The notes beneath the pieces were generated by a model, which saw only the letters and a program-made list of their open reading frames with translations, had not been told where the DNA came from and searched no databases. From Lachnospiraceae bacterium (GTDB lineage Bacteria > Bacillota > Clostridia > Lachnospirales > Lachnospiraceae): a stretch of 64,000 nt of DNA. Below, piece by piece: positions 9,444 to 16,687 of this stretch (the first letter of the stretch is position 1; every line of letters begins with the position of its first letter). The translations under genes and the position numbers were made by a program. The stretch lies in assembly GCA_017432565.1 (NCBI GenBank), contig JAFRIW010000005.1, positions 1 to 64,000 of the forward strand. The letters run 5' to 3'.

Positions 9444-9455
9444 AAAACGTTTGAG
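9444..9455. promoter_or_regulatory. LacI-type operator at the regulator's own start site
   Basis: AAAACGTTTGAG is the exact inverted counterpart of CTCAAACGTTT at 9304. The two centres are 138 bp apart. Being at the predicted +1 of the regulator gene, it suggests autorepression, and the pair could support looping. Confidence 0.65.
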
Positions 9456-9484
9456 ACTCGGCGTGTTCTGCAGGAGGTGTTCCA

Positions 9485-10498
9485 TTGATTTTATTGAAAG
9501 ATATTGCCGCTGCCTGCGGCGTTTCCGTTGCAACAGTCAGTAAGGCGCTGAACGGTCATAATGATATCGGCCCCGAGACCCGTGAGCGGATCCGTAAGGT
9601 CGCCGATAACATGGGATATTTTCCGAATTCCGCCGCCAAAGCCCTTAAAACCAACCGGACCTTCAACATCGGCGTTCTTTTCGCCGATGAAGCGCGGAGC
9701 GGTCTGACACACGACTTCTTTGCAACCGTACTGGACAGCTTCCGCCGCACGGCCGAAGCCGCCGGTTTCGATATTACATTCATCAACAGCAGTCACGCGC
9801 AGGAGCGGTCCCTGTCCTATCTGGCCCATTCCAGATACCGCGGATTTGACGGCGTGTGCATCGCCTGCGTGGATTTCTATGATCCCGATGTCGTGGATCT
9901 GGTGCGCAGCGAGCTGCCGATCGTCACGATCGACCATTCTTTTGACGGCAAAATTTCCGTCGTGTCCGATAATGTTTCCGGCATGCATGATCTGCTTCAC
10001 TACGTCTATGAGATGGGACACCGCAGAATCGCCTATATTCACGGTCTTCCCTCGGCAGTTACGCAGAATCGTCTGATGAGCTTCTACCGGACCATGGCCG
10101 AGCTCGGCCTCGCGATCCCGGACGAATATATTATGGAGGCGCCTTACCGGAGCACCTCCGAGACACGCGACTGCACCTTCACGCTGCTGGATCTTCCGAC
10201 GCCGCCGACCTGCATCTTCTACCCGGACGATTTTTCCGCTCTGGGCGGTTACTCTGCCCTGCAGCAGAGAAAGCTCAGCGTCCCGGATGACATCTCCATC
10301 GTCGGTTTTGACGGCATCCGCCTTTCCCGCCATATTGCTCCCCGTCTGACCACTTACCGTCAGGACATGGAGCAGATGGGACGTGTGGCCGCCGAGCGTC
10401 TGATTGAGCTGATCGAACATCCGAAGGATGTCATCCAGGAGCCGATCCTGGTTCCCGGTTCCGTCTACCAGGGCGAATCCGTCGCACGCATCCAGTAA
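9485..10498 (+). CDS. LacI/GalR family transcriptional regulator
   Basis: This 337-residue regulator has an N-terminal helix-turn-helix (LLKDIAAACGVSVATVSKAL, residues 3-22) and a periplasmic-binding-like effector domain ending in SIVGFDGIRLSRHIAPRLTT. I place the start at TTG 9485 because AGGAGG lies at the right distance (7 bp) upstream and the HTH begins at residue 3, as is normal. It is transcribed away from the GH94/fRMsr pair and is flanked by matching operators, so it probably represses both itself and the phosphorylase operon. The effector is unknown, probably a disaccharide or its product. Confidence 0.92.
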   Translation: MILLKDIAAACGVSVATVSKALNGHNDIGPETRERIRKVADNMGYFPNSAAKALKTNRTFNIGVLFADEARSGLTHDFFATVLDSFRRTAEAAGFDITFINSSHAQERSLSYLAHSRYRGFDGVCIACVDFYDPDVVDLVRSELPIVTIDHSFDGKISVVSDNVSGMHDLLHYVYEMGHRRIAYIHGLPSAVTQNRLMSFYRTMAELGLAIPDEYIMEAPYRSTSETRDCTFTLLDLPTPPTCIFYPDDFSALGGYSALQQRKLSVPDDISIVGFDGIRLSRHIAPRLTTYRQDMEQMGRVAAERLIELIEHPKDVIQEPILVPGSVYQGESVARIQ

Positions 10499-10515
10499 TC
10501 CGGACCGGAGAGATT

Positions 10516-10558
10516 AAAGGCCGCAATGCAGGATACCTTGCATTTGCGGCCTTTTCGT
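10516..10558 (+). terminator. Rho-independent terminator of the lacI-type gene
   Basis: A 15-bp stem with a one-base bulge (10516-10530 with 10539-10554), an eight-base loop and a T-rich tail TTTTCGTTT. The 3' arm also contains the -35 of the following tRNA promoter. Confidence 0.85.
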
Positions 10559-10565
10559 TTATAAT
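10538..10565 (+). promoter_or_regulatory. Sigma-A promoter of tRNA-Leu, overlapping the terminator
   Basis: TTGCAT (10538-10543), 16-bp spacer, perfect TATAAT (10560-10565). The -35 lies in the 3' arm of the terminator of the upstream gene. Confidence 0.7.
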
Positions 10566-10585
10566 GATTGAGTCAACTTTCTCAT

Positions 10586-10665
<80 letters not shown>

Positions 10666-10676
10666 TTTTCCTTTTT

Positions 10677-11210
10677 TCAGATTTCAAGCACTTTCCCGAT
10701 TTCTTCCGGATCGTTCGTGAACAGTACCTGTTCAAAATAGGACTTCTTTCCGAATTCATTCCCGACAATGTGTTCAAGCACCTGCCGCATCGGTTCATAA
10801 TATCCGTTTGTGTTGAAGAAGACCAGCGGCTTGTCAAGAAGCTCCAGCGACGTCAGTGAGAGGACCTCCGTCATCTCGTCCAGCGTCCCGATTCCGCCGG
10901 GAAGCGCGATAAAGGCGTCCCCGAGTTCAATCATTCTGCTCCTGCGCTCCGCGACGGTCTGTGTGAAAATGGCTTCCGTCAGTCCGGGGTGCATCCGCTT
11001 TTTAATCACCGCCACATCCGGAATCACGCCGATCACCTTCCCGCCTGCCGCCAGCACTGCGTCAGCGACAGCTCCCATCATTCCCGTATTGGAGCCGCCG
11101 AATACAAGTGTATGGCCATGCTCCCCGATCCAGCGGCCAAGCAGCGCCGCCTCCTGTGTGTAGCACGAAAGGCTTCCGGGCGTGGATCCGCAGTAAACCG
11201 TTATATTCAT
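10677..11210 (-). CDS. LOG-family (TIGR00730) phosphoribohydrolase-like protein
   Basis: This 177-residue Rossmann-fold protein belongs to the LOG/lysine-decarboxylase-like family. The defining motif PGGIGTLDE is at residues 104-112, and GGSNTGMMGAVADA at about 38-51 forms the nucleotide-binding part. Related proteins remove ribose-5-phosphate from nucleoside monophosphates such as AMP or cytokinin nucleotides. The bacterial role is not settled, and older 'lysine decarboxylase' labels are wrong. AAAGGAG precedes the ATG at 11210. It converges on tRNA-Leu, only 11 bp away, and is divergent from the cysteine-synthase-like gene. Confidence 0.88.
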   Translation of the reverse strand: MNITVYCGSTPGSLSCYTQEAALLGRWIGEHGHTLVFGGSNTGMMGAVADAVLAAGGKVIGVIPDVAVIKKRMHPGLTEAIFTQTVAERRSRMIELGDAFIALPGGIGTLDEMTEVLSLTSLELLDKPLVFFNTNGYYEPMRQVLEHIVGNEFGKKSYFEQVLFTNDPEEIGKVLEI

Positions 11211-11240
11211 AGTATGCTCCTTTTCTGAACGGAACCTTTG

Positions 11241-11249
11241 TGATATAAT
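11241..11249 (+). promoter_or_regulatory. Extended -10 promoter of the cysteine-synthase-like gene
   Basis: TGATATAAT: a TGn extension followed by a perfect TATAAT (11244-11249). I see no good -35 at 17 bp, consistent with an extended -10 promoter. Confidence 0.6.
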
Positions 11250-11284
11250 CTCCGTCGGACATTTTTAAGATAAGGGTGATTCAC

Positions 11285-12217
11285 ATGGTTTGCAATAACA
11301 TTCTTGAAGCAGTCGGCAATACACCGCTGGTCCGCCTGAACCGGATGCCTGATCCGGACAGCGCGGAAATACTGGTCAAAGTTGAATGCCTGAACGTGGG
11401 CGGCTCCATCAAGACACGCACAGCGCTCAACATGCTGGAGCAGGCAGAGCGGGAGGGCCTGATCGGGCCTGACAGCATCATTGTCGAACCCACCAGCGGA
11501 AATCAGGGTATCGGACTCGCTCTGGTCGGCGCCGTCCGCGGCTACAGAACCATCATTATCATGCCGGACTCCGTCAGTGAGGAGCGGCGGCTGATTATCC
11601 GTCATTACGGTGCATCCGTGAAGCTGATCCACGATGACGGCGATATCGGAAAGTGTATCGACGAATGCCTGCAGACCGCTCTGCGCATGCAGGAAGAAAA
11701 TCCGAAGGTCTTCGTCCCGCAGCAGTTCTCCAACCCCAACAATACGCTTGCCCACAAGAACGGCACGGTGCTTGAGATTCTCTCCCAGGCAGATCGTCCG
11801 ATCCATGGCTTCTGCAGCGGCGTCGGAACCGGCGGAACGCTGACCGGCATCGGCGAAGTCTTAAAGGAGCACAACCCGGATATCACCATCTGGGCCGTGG
11901 AGCCTGAAAATGCAGCCATTCTCGCCGGCGGAACCGTCGGAACACATCTGCAGATGGGTATCGGCGACGGCATCATTCCGGAGATTCTGAACCGTGAAAT
12001 CTACGATGATATCTACGTCGTCTCCGATGACGAAGCCATCCGCACCGCACAGCGCCTCGCCCGCGAAGAAGGAATTTTCTGCGGCATCTCCAGCGGCACC
12101 AATGTGGCCGCCGCGCTGAAGCTGGCGAAGAAGCTCGGAAAAGGCAAGACCGTTGTCACTGTTCTGCCCGACACCGGAGAGCGCTATTTCTCCACCGCTC
12201 TCTTTCAGGAAGACTGA
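11285..12217 (+). CDS. Cysteine synthase family PLP enzyme
   Basis: This is a 310-residue fold-type II PLP enzyme. The Schiff-base lysine is in GGSIKTRTAL (about residue 43), the substrate/PLP loop is TSGNQGIG (about 70-77), and the phosphate-binding loop is SGVGTGGTLTG. In classical O-acetylserine sulfhydrylases these read SVKDR and TSGNTG, so Asp to Thr and Thr to Gln are departures and the substrate may differ from O-acetylserine. I start at ATG 11285 because GGGTG lies six bases upstream; the in-frame GTG at 11276 falls inside that ribosome site. The gene is monocistronic with its own promoter and terminator. Confidence 0.85.
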   Translation: MVCNNILEAVGNTPLVRLNRMPDPDSAEILVKVECLNVGGSIKTRTALNMLEQAEREGLIGPDSIIVEPTSGNQGIGLALVGAVRGYRTIIIMPDSVSEERRLIIRHYGASVKLIHDDGDIGKCIDECLQTALRMQEENPKVFVPQQFSNPNNTLAHKNGTVLEILSQADRPIHGFCSGVGTGGTLTGIGEVLKEHNPDITIWAVEPENAAILAGGTVGTHLQMGIGDGIIPEILNREIYDDIYVVSDDEAIRTAQRLAREEGIFCGISSGTNVAAALKLAKKLGKGKTVVTVLPDTGERYFSTALFQED

Positions 12218-12284
12218 CCGGCACAGACCGAAGACAGAAGCACACCGGAAACAGACACAGGCCGGAAATCCCGTAAAAACAATA

Positions 12285-12326
12285 ACCCTCTGCCCGGGGC
12301 ATACATCCCGGTCAGAGGGTATTTTT
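12285..12326 (+). terminator. Rho-independent terminator of the cysteine-synthase-like gene
   Basis: ACCCTCTG (12285-12292) pairs with CAGAGGGT (12313-12320), with an inner CCGG stem and a five-T tail (12322-12326). Confidence 0.85.
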
Positions 12327-12393
12327 GATCCATAATGAAGCACCGGAGCAGGCCTTCGCCGCACCCGGCCTTTCGGGTATATGCCCGTCCGGC

Positions 12394-12690
12394 TTACTCG
12401 ATCGTCAGGATGTCTACGAAGCCGGTCACCTCGAAGATCTCCATAATCGTCTCATTCGCATGCGTGATCTTCATGCTTCCCTGCTTGCTCATCACTTTCT
12501 GCGCAGAGAGAAGAACGCGGAGTCCCGCGGAGGAAATGTATTCCAGTCCCTCGAAATCAAAGGTCAGCTGCTCGGTTTCGGGAAGAACCTTCTTGAGCTC
12601 CTCTTCCAGCTCGGGAGCAGTCATCGTATCCAGTCTGCCCTCCAGGGAAATGATCAAATCACTGCCGTTTTTTGTCTCATTAATTGTCAT
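12394..12690 (-). CDS. STAS-domain anti-anti-sigma factor-like protein
   Basis: This 98-residue single STAS domain resembles SpoIIAA/RsbV. The phosphorylatable serine motif is ISSAGLRVLL, with Ser54 aligning to SpoIIAA Ser58. Such proteins release a sigma factor, or another partner, by binding a kinase-type anti-sigma factor, and are switched off by phosphorylation. GAGAGGAAG precedes the ATG at 12690. It lies 14 bp behind a 208-residue protein whose N-terminal part looks like a degenerate GHKL ATPase and is its likely partner. No sigma factor gene is adjacent. Confidence 0.88.
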   Translation of the reverse strand: MTINETKNGSDLIISLEGRLDTMTAPELEEELKKVLPETEQLTFDFEGLEYISSAGLRVLLSAQKVMSKQGSMKITHANETIMEIFEVTGFVDILTIE

Positions 12691-12704
12691 CTTTTCTTCC
12701 TCTC

Positions 12705-13331
12705 TTAAAATTCTTTTGAAATAATCAGCTTAACCTTCCGATCACGGACTCCCACTGTGATGTCGTCTGCGATGTGGGCTACGATTGATTTCTCCAGATG
12801 ATCATCGATCATCTCATTCAGTGCCGAATCCCGCTCCTTCTGCTTCGCCATCTCCTTGCGGTATTCATCCAGCGACCAGTAATACGGAATGTCTACGAAG
12901 CCGTCCTGTCTGTCCGCCTGCTCATCTGAGATCTGCATACCGAAGAATTCATCCTGAATCTTCGCCGCCTCATCGTAGCGGTACATGCCTTCCTCAATCG
13001 CATCAGCGATCCGTCCCATCAGGCCTCTTGCGTAGAAATTTTCACCCGTACTGGAAGCAGACAGAAGATCCTTCTTGATCCCGGCATCAATAACAGCTTT
13101 CGCCTCCAGGTTGATCCGGCAGCTTGTCGCGTTTAGCGCCTCGATCCAGAAAGTGGCATTGAACTCGCCGACCATCGCCTCGATCATCCCCAGCGTCTCC
13201 TCCGAGAGAAGCCTGAGCCAGATCAGCTCTCTGCCTGAGAGGCCCATGTATCTGCCGATCCGTTCCGTTTCCTCCAATGCCTCGCGGATGCCTTCTCCGT
13301 TGTTGGATACCCTGATTTTGTCGGAAACCAT
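12705..13331 (-). CDS. Possible anti-sigma/GHKL-like partner of the STAS protein
   Basis: I place the start at ATG 13331 because AAGGAG lies five to six bases ahead of it. Longer in-frame starts upstream have no ribosome site. The 208-residue product begins DKIRVSNNGEGIREALEE and carries LRLLSEETLGMIEAMVGE, which resembles the helix holding the N-box of GHKL kinases and anti-sigma factors. However, I do not see the G1/G2 ATP-binding boxes clearly. The C-terminal half is charged, with DDITVGVRDRKVKLIISKEF near the end. The function is inferred mainly from pairing with the STAS gene 14 bp downstream, so this is a hypothesis. Confidence 0.65.
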   Translation of the reverse strand: MVSDKIRVSNNGEGIREALEETERIGRYMGLSGRELIWLRLLSEETLGMIEAMVGEFNATFWIEALNATSCRINLEAKAVIDAGIKKDLLSASSTGENFYARGLMGRIADAIEEGMYRYDEAAKIQDEFFGMQISDEQADRQDGFVDIPYYWSLDEYRKEMAKQKERDSALNEMIDDHLEKSIVAHIADDITVGVRDRKVKLIISKEF

Positions 13332-13451
13332 TCTGTTCTCCTTCTTATGACTGATGTGCCGCATCACGGCAAGAATAGTTTACCACCATTTCCTGTGAAT
13401 CTCCATATCCATCTTCCGGATTCTGCCGCAGGAAATGATCTTTTCCTGTCT

Positions 13452-14057
13452 TCAGATCTTCTTCGCACATACAGCCCGGAGCGCATCCCCTACAATCTCA
13501 TCGTGATCAAAAGCCAGCAGGCAGCCTCTGTCGTCCGGAACCAGCGTCTCCGGATCCACTCCCTCGCTGCCCGGATCGGCCGCCGCTTCTGCCACACCTG
13601 TACATGTCAGCTGCAGCTTTCCTGTCTTTGCGTCCGCACTGACTGTAAACCAGGCGGCCTGGGCGGCGTCATCTCCTGCGCGGACCTCGCCTGCCCGCTC
13701 CTCGGGAATCACCGCCGCGTATGCGGCCGACACGGTCCAGCCTCTGGGATCCCGGCCCGGCTTGCTGTAAAAACCGACCAGGCTGATTTCCAGTCCGCGA
13801 AGTCCCGTCTCTTCCTCCAGTTCCCGGACCGCGGTCTGCTCCGTCGCTTCGTTTTTATTGGCAAAACCGCCGGGAAGCGCCCATCTTCCGAGGAAAGGGT
13901 GCCCGCCGCGCCGGATCAGCAGAATCCGCAGCGACCCGTCCGGCATCTTCCGCAGAACAATCATATCGGCTGTCAGCGCCGGCTTCGGATATTTGTCCGG
14001 GTTATAGCTTTTCAGGAATTCCTCTTCTGTCATTCCGTTCCGATCTGTCATCTCCAT
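13452..14057 (-). CDS. Nudix hydrolase
   Basis: This 201-residue protein has a complete Nudix box at about residues 63-86 (GGFANKNEATEQ followed by AVRELEEETGL), including the metal-binding REXXEE glutamates. The preceding GRWALPGG and the following GFYSKPGRDPRGW resemble the ADP-ribose pyrophosphatase/NrtR-like branch, so ADP-ribose or a related dinucleotide is a reasonable substrate guess. An N-terminal extension of about 30 residues is usual for this branch. There is no DNA-binding domain, so it is not NrtR itself. CAGGAG precedes the ATG at 14057, immediately behind a hairpin that may terminate the upstream transcript. Confidence 0.88.
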   Translation of the reverse strand: MEMTDRNGMTEEEFLKSYNPDKYPKPALTADMIVLRKMPDGSLRILLIRRGGHPFLGRWALPGGFANKNEATEQTAVRELEEETGLRGLEISLVGFYSKPGRDPRGWTVSAAYAAVIPEERAGEVRAGDDAAQAAWFTVSADAKTGKLQLTCTGVAEAAADPGSEGVDPETLVPDDRGCLLAFDHDEIVGDALRAVCAKKI

Positions 14058-14073
14058 GAAATTCTCCTGTCAT

Positions 14074-14101
14074 AAGACTGCCGCAGCAGACGCTGCGGCA
14101 G
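14074..14101 (-). terminator. Probable terminator after the Fe-alcohol dehydrogenase gene
   Basis: Nine-base perfect arms CTGCCGCAG/CTGCGGCAG (14078-14086, 14093-14101) with a six-base loop, followed on the minus strand by TCTTATG. The T-tract is poor, so termination may be partial and feed the Nudix gene. Confidence 0.5.
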
Positions 14102-14134
14102 CCTGATTTTGCCTGATAAAATTATGCTTCTTTA

Positions 14135-15352
14135 TCAGAAGTCGACCTCCGTGTCATAGTAAGCACACTTCAGAACCGCTTCCATCTCCGCCTGGTCAGG
14201 CTGTCTCGGGTTGGAGCCTGTGCAGGCATCCAGAATCGCATTCTTCGCGATCTCAGGCAGTCTCTCCAGGAAGACCTCCTCCGGTACGAAGCCCTGCTCT
14301 GTCGGATAGCTGTCCGCGCCGTAGAACTTGATGCCGTGAGGGATGTTGAGCTTGTCGTTGAGGCCGCGGATATACTCGATCAGAGCTGCGACCTTCTCGT
14401 CGTCATTTGCTCCGTCAAGGTGCATGTAATCCGCAATGACGCCGTAGCGCTGTTTCGCCACGAGATCTCTCGCATTATACGCAATGACCTTCGGCAGATA
14501 CATCGCGTTCGCCGCACCGTGGATGATGTGTGCGCCGTAGTCGGCAAAGACTGCGCCGGTCTTGTGCGCCATCGAGTGCACGATGCCGAGCAGTCCGGAC
14601 GAGAATGCCACGCCGGCCAGGCACTGTGCGATGTGCATGTTGTCTCTCGCCGTCATGTCCTCGTTGTAGGAATCGACCAGATCTCTCTGGATCATCTCGA
14701 TCGCGTGGATCGCCATGGCGTCCGTGAAATCGCTGCGGGCAGTCGATACATAAGCCTCGACCGCGTGTGTCAGCGCATCCATGCCGGTGTGCGCGACTAG
14801 CTTCTTCGGCATCGTCTCCGCGAGATCCGGATCGACGATCGCCACGTCGGGCGTGATCTCAAAGTCAGCGATCGGATACTTGATGCCCTTCTCGTAATCC
14901 GTGATGATCGAGAAAGCCGTCACTTCCGTCGCAGTTCCCGAAGTGGAAGATACGGCGCAGAAATGTGCCTTGGTCCGAAGCTTCGGAAGGCCGAAGATTT
15001 TGCACATATCCTCAAAAGTCGTCTCCGGATACTCGTACTTGATCCACATAGCCTTCGCGGCGTCGATCGGCGAGCCGCCGCCGATGGCGACGATCCAGTC
15101 CGGCTCGAATTCCTGCATGACTGCAGCGCCTCTCATGACCGTGTCAACGGAAGGATCCGACTCGATTCCTTCGAAGATCGTGACCTCCATGCCGGCTTCT
15201 TTCAGATAATTCTCAGCGCGCTCCAGGAAGCCGAATCTCTTCATCGAACCGCCGCCGACGCAGATAATCGCGCGCTTTCCCTCCAGTGTCTTCAGCGCCT
15301 CAAGTGCGCCTTTTCCGTGGAATATGTCCCTCGGATTTGTAAATCTCTGCAT
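14135..15352 (-). CDS. Iron-containing alcohol dehydrogenase
   Basis: This 405-residue group III NAD(P)-dependent alcohol dehydrogenase has the nucleotide-binding GGGSPIDAAK near residue 97-106. The metal site is formed by Asp and His in TGMDALTHAVEAY (about 190-202), His in HSMAHKTGAVF and His in HIIHGAANAMYL. Such enzymes interconvert short aldehydes and alcohols (ethanol, butanol, lactaldehyde) and help dispose of reducing equivalents in fermenters. AAAGGGGG lies just before the ATG at 15352. It has its own strong promoter, divergent from that of the 52-residue peptide gene. The exact substrate cannot be assigned. Confidence 0.92.
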   Translation of the reverse strand: MQRFTNPRDIFHGKGALEALKTLEGKRAIICVGGGSMKRFGFLERAENYLKEAGMEVTIFEGIESDPSVDTVMRGAAVMQEFEPDWIVAIGGGSPIDAAKAMWIKYEYPETTFEDMCKIFGLPKLRTKAHFCAVSSTSGTATEVTAFSIITDYEKGIKYPIADFEITPDVAIVDPDLAETMPKKLVAHTGMDALTHAVEAYVSTARSDFTDAMAIHAIEMIQRDLVDSYNEDMTARDNMHIAQCLAGVAFSSGLLGIVHSMAHKTGAVFADYGAHIIHGAANAMYLPKVIAYNARDLVAKQRYGVIADYMHLDGANDDEKVAALIEYIRGLNDKLNIPHGIKFYGADSYPTEQGFVPEEVFLERLPEIAKNAILDACTGSNPRQPDQAEMEAVLKCAYYDTEVDF

Positions 15353-15415
15353 AAAATACCCCCTTTCAAATATCAGATATAACCATGCTAAAAATGATCG
15401 TTCCCCACTGATTTT

Positions 15416-15445
15416 ATACTATCTTTTCCGGTGTATTCCTGTCAA
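15416..15445 (-). promoter_or_regulatory. Sigma-A promoter of the Fe-alcohol dehydrogenase gene
   Basis: Minus strand: perfect TTGACA (15440-15445), 18-bp spacer, TAGTAT (15416-15421). It lies 10 bp from the direct-repeat element of the divergent peptide gene. Confidence 0.75.
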
Positions 15446-15454
15446 TAAAACTGG

Positions 15455-15496
15455 TGTGACATTACTGTGACAGCAGGGATGTTAAATTAAGCATGT
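15455..15496 (+). promoter_or_regulatory. TGTGAC direct-repeat activator site with extended -10
   Basis: TGTGAC at 15455-15460 and again at 15466-15471 (N5 spacing, 11-bp period). Eight bases further on comes TGTTAAATTAAGCATGT (15480-15496), containing the extended -10 TGTTAAATT. The same arrangement occurs at 20736-20777. TGTGAC-N5-TGTGAC resembles the WalR-type consensus TGTWAH-N5-TGTWAH of OmpR-family regulators, and there is no normal -35. Confidence 0.65.
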
Positions 15497-15543
15497 CGAA
15501 AGGACAACAGAGCAAAACAGCTTACTGCGAAAGGAGATACGCC

Positions 15544-15702
15544 ATGAAAAAGCTTATTGATATGATCAGGAAAATGATAGACAACTACAATGTCATCTGC
15601 AGACTTCAGATGCAGTATCTGGTCGACGCTGCGAAGAGAAACGACTGGGCAGCGTTCTGCGGGATGTCCGAGAGCGGCGCTTACGAGTGCGGATTGTGCT
15701 GA
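15544..15702 (+). CDS. 52-residue Cys-containing peptide, unknown function
   Basis: The ATG at 15544 has an AAGGAG site seven bases upstream, a dedicated promoter-like element and a strong terminator downstream, so this short frame is very likely a gene. The product begins MKKLIDMIRKMIDNYNVICR, an amphipathic basic helix rather than a clear signal peptide. It ends with a motif containing three cysteines (WAAFCGMSESGAYECGLC), with a fourth Cys near residue 19. No family is recognised. A modified or exported peptide, or a small regulatory membrane-associated protein, are possibilities. No modification enzyme or transporter is adjacent. Confidence 0.7.
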   Translation: MKKLIDMIRKMIDNYNVICRLQMQYLVDAAKRNDWAAFCGMSESGAYECGLC

Positions 15703-15756
15703 GCAGCCAATACGAATCAGCCGGGCAGAGCATAAACCGGACATAAAACCAGACAA

Positions 15757-15791
15757 AGAGAGGTCAGGGGTTTCCCCTGATCTCTTTTTTT
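15757..15791 (+). terminator. Rho-independent terminator of the 52-residue peptide gene
   Basis: AGAGGTCAGGGG pairs with CCCCTGATCTCT (one G-T pair) around a three-base loop, followed by seven T. Confidence 0.9.
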
Positions 15792-15824
15792 CAATCACAG
15801 CGATTTCTTCCGGGCGGTGTATCC

Positions 15825-16208
15825 TCACACCCCCTCAGACAAGTCCCGGATCGTTTCTTCTTTTGACACCGGCACCCAGTGCCCCTCCACACAGATGTCC
15901 GCCTCCGCCTTCCGGATCGAATCCGCGAGGCGCTCCGTCAGCACGGGATCCTTCTTCCAGTCCGGCAGTGCGCCGCAGTCCCCGATCATCTCACCGGTAT
16001 CCTTCAGGCAGACTGCCCACAGCCCGAACCCGTTTCTTTGGTAGCGCGCGATGTTCCGGCTGATCCAGTCCCTGACGCGCTCCTCATCGAAGGCATAGGG
16101 ATAATGCTGCATGATACCGGGATCCGCGAGGACACAATACAGTGCATCGAAATCATCAGCTGTCATCTCCCGCAGGAAGAGCCGCGGGGTCTCCAGAATT
16201 TTGTTCAT
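15825..16208 (-). pseudogene. C-terminally truncated RimJ/RimL-type GNAT acetyltransferase
   Basis: The first about 75 residues are a normal RimJ/RimL-type GNAT N-terminus (LETPRLFLREMTADDFDAL, then GLWAVCLKDTGEMIGDCGA). The rest does not continue as a GNAT: the acetyl-CoA binding motif (R/Q-x-x-G-x-G/A) and the C-terminal half are missing. They are replaced by about 50 unrelated residues ending VSKEETIRDLSEGV. Downstream DNA belongs to the peptide gene and its terminator, so the missing half is not nearby. Start 16208 overlaps the stop of the preceding gene in an ATGA junction; ATG 16220 is an alternative. It is last in a five-gene operon and probably inactive as an acetyltransferase. Confidence 0.6.
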
Positions 16209-16687
16209 TGTTTTTTCCATTTCATCAGGCGGTACCCGGACTGATCATCCTGAAAGCCGACTGCGCGATACAGCGCATATCCGTCTTCCGTGGCTTTCAG
16301 TTCCACCACAGACAATTCCATCTCCTTTGCGTCTGCCAGAAGCGCCTCCATGATCCTGCGGGCATACCCCTTCCGGCGAAATTCCGGTCGGGTGAAAACA
16401 CTCAGGACCGTTCCTGTTTTTCCGTTGATGAACGCAGGGCTCATAGGCTTTTCAACAACCAGAAGAAAGGCGCATGCGACGATCTCCTGATCCTCCCGAA
16501 TCACATATGCAGTCAGGTCCTTGTCCAGGTGCCTCCGGAAATAGTCCGGCAGGCTTTCCCGGATGGTCTGTGCGTCCCCCGGATCGAGCGGCCCGTGGTC
16601 TTCTTCCAGATAGCCAAGCCTCATCTGAACAAGCGCGTCGATTTCTGCGGTTCCGGCTCTGTCAACGATTCCTTTCTCCCGGTTCAT
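16205..16687 (-). CDS. GNAT family N-acetyltransferase
   Basis: This 160-residue acetyltransferase has the acetyl-CoA motif VLSVFTRPEFRRKGYARRIM (about residues 94-113), with the pyrophosphate-binding RRKGYA loop. The C-terminal LYRAVGFQDDQSGYRLMKW closes a normal GNAT fold. The substrate is unknown. The start overlaps the stop of the upstream phosphatase gene by four bases (ATGA), and its own stop overlaps the next gene, so it belongs to a translationally coupled operon. Confidence 0.88.
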   Translation of the reverse strand: MNREKGIVDRAGTAEIDALVQMRLGYLEEDHGPLDPGDAQTIRESLPDYFRRHLDKDLTAYVIREDQEIVACAFLLVVEKPMSPAFINGKTGTVLSVFTRPEFRRKGYARRIMEALLADAKEMELSVVELKATEDGYALYRAVGFQDDQSGYRLMKWKKQ

